Shown piece after piece: positions 1 to 6,205 of a stretch of 8,094 nt of DNA. Under the pieces are notes generated by a model that searched no databases, was not told the origin of the DNA, and was given only the letters and a program-made list of their open reading frames with translations. How positions within the stretch are numbered: position 1 is the stretch's first letter; every line of letters starts with the position of its first letter. Position numbers and translations under genes: made by a program. The stretch covers positions 1 to 8,094 of the forward strand of contig DASVDW010000156.1 of NCBI GenBank assembly GCA_036380925.1, written 5' to 3'. This DNA comes from JAICLV01 sp036380925. Its GTDB lineage: Bacteria; Actinomycetota; Actinomycetes; Acidothermales; Acidothermaceae.

Positions 1-7
1 CGCGCAT
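1..7 (-). CDS. Start of a divergent gene running off the left edge (putative)
   Basis: Only the first two codons would lie in the window, so no function can be given. On the minus strand an ATG occupies positions 7-5. It is preceded by GGAGGAGG (positions 19-12), with seven bases between its first GGAGG and the ATG, which is ideal Shine-Dalgarno spacing. If real, this gene is transcribed divergently from the diguanylate cyclase gene, and the roughly 265 bp between them hold both promoters. A TTGACC lies upstream on the minus strand at 107-102, but I see no convincing -10 partner. The call rests on the ribosome-binding site alone. Confidence 0.35.
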
Positions 8-272
8 GCCGCCTCCTCCGAATGCCGCAGCGGTCGGACGGACGCTGGCTGGGCGCCCGCCACAATCTCTTCGGCACACGCTTTCGCCGCCTGAAGCGTC
101 AGGTCAACACCGATGGGCCCGTTAACTCGGTCGAAAGGCTGACAAACGCGGTGAGCCGGGCCTGGTGCGGGGCATCTGGAGCGCGTAGGCTCGCGTCTAA
201 CTACGCTGCGTGACGCGCCGGTTGCAGTCGGACGGCGACGCGAGACGCGGTGGGCCGGGGGGCAGGAGGGCC

Positions 273-1616
273 ATGGCGGTGGGGGAGGCGGCGGTGGCGC
301 GCTGGTGGCAGATCCGCGGGTGGAGTTTGTGGCGATTGCCGGCGTCGGCGCGCGCGTATGTGTTGGCCATCGAAACGCTGTATGTCGCCGCGATCGCCGT
401 TGGTTTCTCGCGCACCCGCCTCGACCTGTCGAGCTGGTGGACGTTCGCCGCCATGTCTGGCTGCGCCATGCTGAGCATCGAAGGATCGCTGCGACTGGTC
501 TGGCGCAGGCCGCGGCGCGACCGCAGCAACGACTTGATGGCCGTCTGGACGCTCCCGGTCGCGCTGTTGCTGCCGCCCTTGTTCGCAGCCCTGGTTGTCA
601 TTCCAGTCGAGGTGTTCTTCTACCTGCGCGTGATGCGGCGGGCGCCGGTGAAGTTCATCTTCAACGTTTCGTCCATCGGATTGGGCGGCTATCTCGCGGC
701 GTCGGTGCGGGAAGCGCTGACCTCTCCCGGGTACCCCGTCGACGTCGCCGCGCTTGTCGGCGCCGGGTCCGCCGCGGTCGCCACCGTGCTGTGTGTGGTC
801 GTTCGACAGGGCGCCATTTCCCTTATCGCTGCGCGGCTTTTCGCGTTCCTGCAACCCGGCACGACGGTGCGCTCTCATCTGGGTGACGCCGAAGACGCGG
901 GTGTGATCGCGGCCGAGGCGTGCACCGGCGTGCTCGTTGCCATCGCCTGCGCGGCCTCCCCATTCGCCGTGCTGCTCGCGGTGCCGCCGGTGCTGGCTTT
1001 GCAGCGCGCGCTGCTGGTCGCGGAGTTTCGCGAGGCGGCGCGCACCGACGCGAAGACCGGCTTGGCCAACTCTGGCTACTGGCGCGAGGTCGCGGAGCGG
1101 GAGATCGCCCGAGCGCGTGGCGGACAAGACTCCCTCGCTGTCCTGCTCGTTGACATCGACCATTTCAAGGATGTCAACGACCGCTTCGGTCACTTGACGG
1201 GTGACGACATCCTGCGCGCGGTCGCCACCGCGCTGACCGACGGCCTGCGCCCGCGCGACTTCGTCGGCCGGTTCGGCGGCGAGGAATTCGTCGTCCTGCT
1301 AACCGGTTCCGACCTTGAGCAAGCCCGGCAGGCCGCCGAACGCATCCGCGCCCACGTCGCCGACGTCCATGTTGAGGCGACCGGTCGCGCGCAGTCGGTT
1401 GGCGTCACGATTTCCGTTGGCGTCGCGGCGTTTCGAGAAAGCGGCCACTCCGTGCATGAGCTGCTCGACGCCGCCGACACCGCCCTGTACGCAGCCAAGC
1501 GTGCCGGACGCAATTGCGTGCGGGTCGCGGAGGGCGCGCGGCAGCAGGTCCTCGATCTGACCGTCGACGCACCACGCGTTCTCGACCTGCGCTCGCAACC
1601 CGCGCGGCTCGAATAG
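273..1616 (+). CDS. Membrane-anchored GGDEF diguanylate cyclase
   Basis: Predicted to make the second messenger c-di-GMP from two GTP at the inner face of the cytoplasmic membrane. Counting from ATG 273 (447 aa), residues about 28-242 contain five to seven hydrophobic segments (about 28-45, 55-72, 90-118, 129-145, 158-177, 209-242). They resemble no sensor domain I can name. The GGDEF domain runs from about 258 (DAKTGL) to about 415. It shows the metal-binding D294 in the DIDHFK motif, N302 for guanine binding, and a GGEEF active site at 335-339. An RxxD inhibitory site (RPRD, 326-329) sits exactly five residues before GGEEF, so product inhibition is expected. No EAL or HD-GYP domain is present. 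The frame stays open back to GTG 210, but AGGAGGG at 264-270 favours ATG 273 (3-nt gap) or GTG 279 (9-nt gap). The short arginine-containing tail after the domain has no recognised function. The gene appears monocistronic. Confidence 0.9.
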   Translation: MAVGEAAVARWWQIRGWSLWRLPASARAYVLAIETLYVAAIAVGFSRTRLDLSSWWTFAAMSGCAMLSIEGSLRLVWRRPRRDRSNDLMAVWTLPVALLLPPLFAALVVIPVEVFFYLRVMRRAPVKFIFNVSSIGLGGYLAASVREALTSPGYPVDVAALVGAGSAAVATVLCVVVRQGAISLIAARLFAFLQPGTTVRSHLGDAEDAGVIAAEACTGVLVAIACAASPFAVLLAVPPVLALQRALLVAEFREAARTDAKTGLANSGYWREVAEREIARARGGQDSLAVLLVDIDHFKDVNDRFGHLTGDDILRAVATALTDGLRPRDFVGRFGGEEFVVLLTGSDLEQARQAAERIRAHVADVHVEATGRAQSVGVTISVGVAAFRESGHSVHELLDAADTALYAAKRAGRNCVRVAEGARQQVLDLTVDAPRVLDLRSQPARLE

Positions 1617-1760
1617 CCACGTCTGCTGGCGCTCGTCAAACCACCGGCGCGAGGTCGTCGCGTCCGCGCACAGGCCGGTGCGGTGTCCGAGATTTTGCGG
1701 ACGGTCGGCGATGCGAAACAGCTCTCACCTGCGGATTCGGACTGTGGGCACGTGACCACT

Positions 1761-1966
1761 TCCGGAAGACTTCCGGACTTTGAAAGGGCTGCCGAAACTG
1801 CCGGCAAACTCTCCGATCCCGCCTTCAGACGGGAAAAAGCCGGGCTTTCCGGCGCGATAGACATTTCTTACCCCTTGACGCAATCCGGACGATAGCCGTA
1901 CGTTTCGGTCCGTCGTCCCGCCTATACGTCCGGAATCTTTCCGGAGCGCGCCTTGAAAGTTCCGGA
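1761..1966. promoter_or_regulatory. Six-copy TCCGGA array, candidate operator of the xylanase gene
   Basis: The palindromic hexamer TCCGGA occurs at 1761, 1772, 1884, 1929, 1940 and 1961, and a variant TCCGGC at 1848. Spacings of 11 (1761 to 1772), 11 (1929 to 1940) and 21 (1940 to 1961) are close to one or two helical turns, so these sites would face the same side of the DNA. The first copy expands to the perfect palindrome CTTCCGGAAG (1759-1768); the copies at 1772, 1940 and 1961 are TTCCGGA followed by C or G. TTGAAAG adjoins the array twice, just after the 1772 copy (1780-1786) and just before the 1961 copy (1953-1959). One copy falls inside the candidate promoter spacer and three lie downstream of its expected start, which suits a repressor. 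The binding protein is unknown. Confidence 0.5.
1875..1904 (+). promoter_or_regulatory. Candidate promoter of the xylanase gene
   Basis: TTGACG (1875-1880) matches the housekeeping -35 consensus in five of six bases. After an 18-bp spacer, TACGTT (1899-1904) fits the loose actinobacterial -10 pattern TAnnnT. Transcription would begin near 1911, giving a leader of about 130 nt before ATG 2044. A TCCGGA copy lies within the spacer at 1884-1889. TATACG at 1923-1928 is an alternative -10 box but lacks a good -35. This is a reading of consensus only. Confidence 0.4.
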
Positions 1967-2043
1967 GCAAACTCGTCGCATCTGACGTGGCGCGACGGCA
2001 GCACTGCACATCCGGTTCCACCCAACGAGGAGGGAGTACGCAC

Positions 2044-3039
2044 ATGAACGCAGCCCCGGCTCACCACATGAGTCGACGGCCGGGTCGCGCCACGCGACTA
2101 ATCGGCCGGGCCAAACTGCTCATCGGCGCCGCGGCCACGGCGCTGTTCGCTGTGACCGCGCTGCTACCAGGCACCGCGAACGCGGCCATCACGTCAAATC
2201 AAACCGGCACCAACAACGGCTACTTCTATTCCTTCTGGTCAGACGGCAACGGGTCGGCGTCGATGAACCTTGGCGCGGGCGGCAACTACAGCACGTCCTG
2301 GAGCAACGTCGGGAACTTCGTCGCCGGTAAGGGCTGGAGCACCGGCGCCCGCCGGACCGTGAGCTATTCGGGCAGCTTCAACCCGTCTGGCAACGCGTAT
2401 TTGTCGCTTTACGGCTGGACCACCAACCCGCTGGTTGAGTACTACATCGTCGACAACTGGGGCTCATATCGGCCGACGGGAACCTACAAGGGCACCGTGA
2501 CGACCGACGGCGGCACGTACGACATCTACGAAACCACGCGGGTGAACGCGCCGTCGATTCAAGGCACCGCGACTTTCAACCAATACTGGAGCGTCCGGCA
2601 GTCCAGGCGCACCGGCGGGACCATCACGACCGGAAACCACTTTGACGCGTGGGCCCGCTACGGAATGAACCTCGGCACCTTCAACTACCAGATTCTCGCG
2701 ACCGAGGGGTACCAAAGCAGCGGTAACTCCAACATCACCGTGGGCTCGACTGATTCGGGCGGCAGCACGGGCAGCGGCTGCACGGCGACGCTGTCGGCGG
2801 GCCAGCAGTGGAGCGACCGGTACAACCTCAACGTCTCGGTCTCCGGCTCCAACACCTGGACCGTCACGATGAACGTGCCGGCCCCGGAGCAGATCAGCGC
2901 CACCTGGAACGTCAACGCGACCTGGCCCAGCCAGTACGTGATGGTCGCCACGCCCAACGGCAGCGGCAACAACTTCGGCGTCACCATCATGACCAACGGC
3001 AACTGGACCTGGCCCACAGTCAGCTGCAGCACCAGCTAA
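2044..3039 (+). CDS. xlnB: Secreted GH11 endo-1,4-beta-xylanase with CBM2-type domain
   Basis: Cleaves internal beta-1,4 bonds of xylan outside the cell by a retaining mechanism. The 331-aa precursor matches the architecture and length (about 333 aa) of Streptomyces lividans XlnB. A Sec-type signal peptide has an arginine-rich start, a hydrophobic core at about 26-41 and an ANA cleavage site after residue 47. The GH11 domain covers about 48-233, with nucleophile E132 in PLVEYYIVDNWG and acid/base E221 in ATEGYQSSG. A Gly/Ser linker (about 234-245) leads to an 83-residue carbohydrate-binding domain bounded by C246 and C328, rich in surface Trp and Asn, of the XlnB kind. The start is ATG 2044, with AGGAGG at 2028-2033 ten bases upstream; ATG 2068 is an alternative. 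The SRR near the start is not followed by the residues of a true twin-arginine motif, unlike XlnC. Probably transcribed alone, from the repeat-rich promoter region in front. Confidence 0.96.
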   Translation: MNAAPAHHMSRRPGRATRLIGRAKLLIGAAATALFAVTALLPGTANAAITSNQTGTNNGYFYSFWSDGNGSASMNLGAGGNYSTSWSNVGNFVAGKGWSTGARRTVSYSGSFNPSGNAYLSLYGWTTNPLVEYYIVDNWGSYRPTGTYKGTVTTDGGTYDIYETTRVNAPSIQGTATFNQYWSVRQSRRTGGTITTGNHFDAWARYGMNLGTFNYQILATEGYQSSGNSNITVGSTDSGGSTGSGCTATLSAGQQWSDRYNLNVSVSGSNTWTVTMNVPAPEQISATWNVNATWPSQYVMVATPNGSGNNFGVTIMTNGNWTWPTVSCSTS

Positions 3040-3043
3040 CCCC

Positions 3044-3065
3044 CCGCTCGATAAGCGGATCTTTT
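3044..3065 (+). terminator. Short intrinsic terminator candidate behind the xylanase gene
   Basis: CCGCT (3044-3048) pairs with AGCGG (3054-3058) around a CGATA loop, followed by ATC and a run of four T (3062-3065). It starts only four bases after the xylanase stop codon. The stem is short (5 bp) but G/C-rich, and a T-run is unusual in this GC-rich sequence. Confidence 0.5.
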
Positions 3066-3130
3066 GGCCGCCCGGCGCCCGCCGCCACACGTTCGAGAGA
3101 CGAGCACGTGGCCAGCGGCGCCGGGCGGCC
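3066..3130. terminator. Perfect 14-bp inverted repeat, probable strong terminator hairpin
   Basis: The arm at 3066-3079 (GGCCGCCCGGCGCC) is the exact reverse complement of 3117-3130. The 37-nt loop contains a further inner stem (GCCAC 3084-3088 with GTGGC 3108-3112), so the transcript could form a long stacked hairpin. No T-run follows on the plus strand; read on the minus strand, the complement of the CTTTT at 3061-3065 gives A, not T. Such GC-rich, T-less hairpins are often predicted as terminators or mRNA 3'-end stabilisers in actinomycetes. Its place between two same-strand genes fits insulation of the ATPase gene from xylanase transcription. A protein-binding site is an alternative. Confidence 0.55.
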
Positions 3131-3208
3131 GTGAATGCGCCGGTCTGAAATGACGCCGGGGCGATATTCGTCACCCCTCTCGGCGGCGGGTGGCACGCGG
3201 TCGCTCCC

Positions 3209-3226
3209 GGAGGAGCGCCAGTAGTG
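3209..3226 (+). promoter_or_regulatory. Shine-Dalgarno and GTG out of frame with the ATPase (leader ORF candidate)
   Basis: GGAGGAG (3209-3215) stands eight bases before a GTG (3224-3226), textbook spacing for a start. The frame it opens is not the ATPase frame: 3224 to 3279 is 55 bases, and the ATPase frame is closed upstream by TGA at 3249-3251. The opened frame runs through the ATPase gene to about 4000 as an Arg/Gly-rich sequence with no protein-like features, so a full-length product is unlikely. The signal may be chance, a leader translated across the ATPase start, or the sign of a frameshift near the ATPase N-terminus. Confidence 0.3.
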
Positions 3227-3278
3227 ATTAAGTCAATGGTGGATGGCTTGAGTTGCCGCGCACAACGCTGGGGGCGGC

Positions 3279-6005
3279 ATGACGCAGGATCGACCTGCCG
3301 ACGACGTCGCCAGCATGGCTTCCCACCCGTTGCACGAGTCGCTGCCCGCGTTACTGCGTCGACTGCGCACGTCGTCCCAGGGCTTGTCGCAGCGGGAGGC
3401 GGCACGTCGGCTGCAGACGAGCGGTCCGAACCAGCTACCGGAAGCGGCCCGGCAGTCGTGGGTCGGAGCGGTCGCGGCGCAACTGGTTCATCCGCTTGCG
3501 CTCGTGCTTTGGGCGGCGGCCGCGTTGTCGATCGTGGCCGGCACGCCGGTGCTGTCGGTCGCGATCGCCCTCGTCATCGTCGTCAACGCGGTGTTCTCCT
3601 TCACCCAGGAGCGACAGGCGCAACGCGCGGTGGCCGCGTTGAGCGAGTTCGTGCCGCACGACGCAACCGTCGTCCGCGACGGCCAGCAGGTCCGCGTCCC
3701 GGCGGCCGAGCTGGTCGTCGGCGACCTGTTGGTGGTCGAAGAGGGCGACCGGGTCTCGGCCGACGCCCGGTTGGTCGACGGCGCCGTCGAGGTCGACATG
3801 TCGCCGCTGACGGGGGAGTCGGCGCCGGTGACCCGAGCGGCGGGCGCCGCGGTCTCCGACGGCGGGTGGCTGGCGACAGCGGATCTGCTGTTCTCCGGGA
3901 CGATGTGCACGGCCGGAGCTGGTCGCGCGATCGTGCTCGCCACGGGGACGCACACGGAACTGGGCCGCATCGCCGCGCTGAGCCAACGGCAACGGCGTGA
4001 ACACAGCCCGCTGGAACGGCAGGTTCGCTCGGTCGCATGGCTTATCGCCGCGGTCGGCGTCGCCGTCGGCGCGGCTTTCATGCCGCTCGGTGTCGTGGCC
4101 GGGTTGTCGGCGCACGACGCGTTCCTTTTCGCGGTCGGTCTGCTCGTCGCGAACGTTCCCGAAGGGCTGCTTCCCACCATCACCCTCGCGCTTGCCGTCG
4201 GCGTCCGCTCCCTTGCCCGTCGCGGCGCGGTGGTGAAGCGCCTCAGCGCGGTCGAGGTCCTCGGCTCGACGACCGTGATCTGCACGGACAAGACCGGCAC
4301 GCTCACCGCGAACCGGATGCGCGGTGTCGACCTGTGGACGCCCGTCGCGGGCCGCCGCGCGGTGCCTGCGGCGATCGGGGCCGGTTCGGCGGACGGTGAG
4401 GCGCGCGCGCTGGCCGACGCGATCGTCGCCTGTTCCGTCGTCACTCGGACTGGGGAACGGGTGACCGCCAACGACCCCACCGAGCTAGCGCTGTACGAGA
4501 TGTCGGAGCAGCTCGGCGGCGGCACCGACCTCGCCGCGCGCGACGCCGAACGCAAAGCGGTGTTTCGCTTCAGCTCGTCGCGGCGGCTGATGTCAACCGC
4601 GCAACAATGCGGCGAGCGGCAGGTCGCGCTCGTGGTGAAGGGCGCGCCGGAATCGGTTCTCGACCGGTGCGCCTCCATCCAGATGGACGGTCGACTCCGA
4701 CCGCTCGACAGCGCGTTTCGCGACCGGATAACGCAGGTGGTCGACGATCTGACGCGCGAAGGGTTGCGGGTGCTCGGCATCGGTCGCCGGCTCCTCGACG
4801 GCGTCCCAGCGGACCGGGACGCGGTCGAGCACGACCTGACACTTCTAGGGCTGGCGGCGCTGTTCGATCCGCCTCGAGCCGAGGTGCCGGACGCCGTCGA
4901 CGCCTGCCACCGGGCCGGGATCCGCATTCACGTCGTCACCGGCGACAACGGCGCGACGGCGGCACACGTCGCGCGCGAGGTGGGAATCGGCCGACCCGTT
5001 TTGCAGGTCGTCGCCGGGGTGGACCTCGATCGGATGACCGAGGACGAGCTCGACCGGCTGCTCGCAACCGACGGCGAGATCGTGTTCGCCCGCAGCTCAC
5101 CCGAAGCGAAGCTGCGAATCGCTGACGCGCTGCGCGACGCCGGACAGGTCGTCGCGATGACAGGGGACGGCGTCAACGACGCGCCGGCGCTGCACCGTGC
5201 CGACATCGGCGTCGCCATGGGCCGTGGCGGCACAGACGTCGCGCGCGAGGCCGCGACAATGGTGCTCACCGACGACAATTTCGCGACGATCGCGACCGCG
5301 GTCGAGGAGGGCCGGCGGGTTTACGACAACGTCCGCAAGTTCATCCTCTACATCTTCGCGCACGCGATTCCGGAGGTCGTCCCCTTCTTGGTCTTCGCGC
5401 TGGCGGGCGGATTGGTGCCGCTGCCCCTCACCGTTATGCAAATACTCGCCATCGACCTCGGGACCGAGACGCTGCCCGCTCTGGCGCTCGGCCGTGAGCC
5501 GCCCGAGCCAGGGCTGATGGACCAGCCACCGCGAGCCCGGTCAGAGCATGTGGTCCAGCGCGCGCTGCTGTTTCGCGCGTGGGGTTTCATGGGTGTGATC
5601 TCCGCCGTCCTCGTCTTGGGGGCGTTCTTCTTCACGCTGTGGCTCGGCGGTTGGCGACTCGGCGACGCGACCGACACTTCGTCTGGATTGCACCATGCCT
5701 ACGTTCAAGCGACCACGGCCACATTCGTCGGGATCGTCGCCTGTCAGGTGGGAACCGCGTTCGCCGCGCGAACCGACCTGGCGTCACTGCGCAGCGTCGG
5801 CCTGACCAGCAATCCGCTGCTGCTGTGGGGAATCGGCTTCGAGATCGCATTCACCGCGCTGCTCGTGCTGACCCCAGGCGTCCAGGCAGTCTTTGACACG
5901 GCTGCCCTGCCGTGGCCGACGTTCCTGATGATTCTGACCTTTCCGCTTGTGGTTTGGGGCGCTGACGAGTGGCGGCGCTCCCGGCTGCGCCAGCGCATCC
6001 GATGA
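3279..6005 (+). CDS. P-type cation-transporting ATPase, P2 class with Na+/K+-ATPase-like membrane motifs
   Basis: An ATP-driven cation pump of the cytoplasmic membrane, 908 aa. In order: N-terminal cation-ATPase domain (about 15-75), M1-M2 (about 60-105), actuator domain with TGES at 178-181, M3-M4 (about 253-312), phosphorylated D337 in DKTGTLT, nucleotide-binding KGAPE (454-458), TGD (554-556), hinge TGDGVNDAP (628-636) and M5-M10 (about 688-895). The catalytic motifs are all intact. M4 reads NVPEGLL (E295), M5 IPEVVPFL (E699) and M6 IDLGTE (D726, E730). These resemble IIC Na+/K+ and H+/K+ pumps rather than the SERCA motifs, but the Ser-Asn before M5 IPE is His-Ala (695-696) and the second M6 Asp is Glu. 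The transported ion cannot be read from sequence. No heavy-metal domain, beta-subunit gene or regulator is nearby. Start ATG 3279 is the first in frame after TGA 3249 and has only a G-run (3270-3274) as ribosome-binding site; ATG 3315 is an alternative. Confidence 0.93.
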   Translation: MTQDRPADDVASMASHPLHESLPALLRRLRTSSQGLSQREAARRLQTSGPNQLPEAARQSWVGAVAAQLVHPLALVLWAAAALSIVAGTPVLSVAIALVIVVNAVFSFTQERQAQRAVAALSEFVPHDATVVRDGQQVRVPAAELVVGDLLVVEEGDRVSADARLVDGAVEVDMSPLTGESAPVTRAAGAAVSDGGWLATADLLFSGTMCTAGAGRAIVLATGTHTELGRIAALSQRQRREHSPLERQVRSVAWLIAAVGVAVGAAFMPLGVVAGLSAHDAFLFAVGLLVANVPEGLLPTITLALAVGVRSLARRGAVVKRLSAVEVLGSTTVICTDKTGTLTANRMRGVDLWTPVAGRRAVPAAIGAGSADGEARALADAIVACSVVTRTGERVTANDPTELALYEMSEQLGGGTDLAARDAERKAVFRFSSSRRLMSTAQQCGERQVALVVKGAPESVLDRCASIQMDGRLRPLDSAFRDRITQVVDDLTREGLRVLGIGRRLLDGVPADRDAVEHDLTLLGLAALFDPPRAEVPDAVDACHRAGIRIHVVTGDNGATAAHVAREVGIGRPVLQVVAGVDLDRMTEDELDRLLATDGEIVFARSSPEAKLRIADALRDAGQVVAMTGDGVNDAPALHRADIGVAMGRGGTDVAREAATMVLTDDNFATIATAVEEGRRVYDNVRKFILYIFAHAIPEVVPFLVFALAGGLVPLPLTVMQILAIDLGTETLPALALGREPPEPGLMDQPPRARSEHVVQRALLFRAWGFMGVISAVLVLGAFFFTLWLGGWRLGDATDTSSGLHHAYVQATTATFVGIVACQVGTAFAARTDLASLRSVGLTSNPLLLWGIGFEIAFTALLVLTPGVQAVFDTAALPWPTFLMILTFPLVVWGADEWRRSRLRQRIR

Positions 6006-6172
6006 CGCTCGTCCCGGCCGATGCCGACCTCATCACCATGTCACCGTGGCGCGGCGTTCCCGTCCTGACGCCCACCCGGTTCGCGAGACGCGTCGACGGC
6101 ATGCGACGCCCGTCGAAACCGCACTGGCAGCCGCCGGACCAGGGAGCGCTGAGCGAGCAAGTCGGTGCCTAG
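6002..6172 (+). CDS. Small ORF overlapping the ATPase stop codon (doubtful)
   Basis: ATGA at 6002-6005 joins the start of this 56-codon frame to the ATPase TGA stop, an arrangement typical of translational coupling. The product would be basic and rich in Pro and Arg, with no membrane segment, signal peptide or motif I recognise. There is no separate Shine-Dalgarno in front of it. It fills most of the 199-nt gap before the VOC gene. It could be a small ATPase-linked protein, a decayed remnant, or a chance open frame, which is common in GC-rich DNA. Confidence 0.25.
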   Translation: MTLVPADADLITMSPWRGVPVLTPTRFARRVDGMRRPSKPHWQPPDQGALSEQVGA

Positions 6173-6192
6173 ATTCGCGATTGGGGCCGCTG

Positions 6193-6205
6193 TAGCGTTT
6201 CGATA
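6193..6205 (+). promoter_or_regulatory. Candidate -10 box for leaderless transcription of the VOC gene
   Basis: TAGCGT (6193-6198) fits the actinobacterial -10 pattern TAnnnT and ends six bases before the A of ATG 6205. That is the distance expected if the mRNA begins at the start codon itself. The bases just before the ATG contain no purine-rich ribosome-binding site, which agrees with a leaderless message. I see no clear -35 box. Confidence 0.4.

Larger units (their letters stand above)
1617..2043 (+). promoter_or_regulatory. Non-coding regulatory region between cyclase and xylanase genes
   Basis: This 427-nt gap has no convincing gene on either strand; the short open frames here lack a ribosome-binding site and resemble nothing known. 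The first 120 nt or so show no clear hairpin with a T-run, so I cannot place a terminator for the cyclase gene. The rest holds the TCCGGA repeat array, a candidate promoter and the xylanase ribosome-binding site (AGGAGG at 2028-2033), each described separately. A modest imperfect hairpin lies at 1832-1850 (GGAAA pairing with TTTCC, small inner stem) and is of unknown meaning. The region is less GC-rich than the flanking coding sequence, as expected for a regulatory segment. Confidence 0.7.

Noticed and set aside
162..191. Possible promoter of the cyclase gene (CTGGTG, 18-bp spacer, TAGGCT)
   Set aside because: Both boxes are poor matches, and such pairs are expected by chance in a region of this size.
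1..240. Minus-strand frame open across the left intergenic region and off the edge, with a protein-like stretch at about 120-1
   Set aside because: It has no good start codon or ribosome-binding site, only moderate GC at third positions, and conflicts with the much better minus-strand Shine-Dalgarno and ATG at 19-5, which is in another frame.
210..272. GTG 210 as start of the diguanylate cyclase
   Set aside because: The extra 21 residues are Arg/Gly-rich with no family support, and AGGAGGG at 264-270 lies just before ATG 273 and GTG 279.
201..1193. Long minus-strand open frame (330 codons) opposite the cyclase gene
   Set aside because: Its composition is Arg/Gly/His-rich and low-complexity, with no recognisable domain, and it lies opposite a clear GGDEF protein; it is a shadow frame of GC-rich coding DNA.
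1832..1850. Imperfect hairpin in the xylanase upstream region as terminator of the cyclase gene
   Set aside because: It lies over 200 nt past the cyclase stop, has a bulged stem and is not followed by a T-run.
1987..2043. GTG 1987 as start of the xylanase
   Set aside because: It would put 19 unneeded residues before the signal peptide; AGGAGG at 2028-2033 is correctly spaced for ATG 2044.
2044..2190. Twin-arginine export signal on the xylanase
   Set aside because: The double Arg is followed by Pro-Gly-Arg rather than the hydrophobic residues required; the XlnB-type protein fits Sec export.
2464..3405. Minus-strand open frame spanning the end of the xylanase and the start of the ATPase
   Set aside because: It crosses two genes and two terminator-like hairpins, and its translation shows no protein family features.
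3488..4927. Minus-strand open frame of 479 codons inside the ATPase gene
   Set aside because: It is Ser/Arg/Thr-rich without motifs and mirrors the ATPase codons, whose plus-strand product has every P-type motif.
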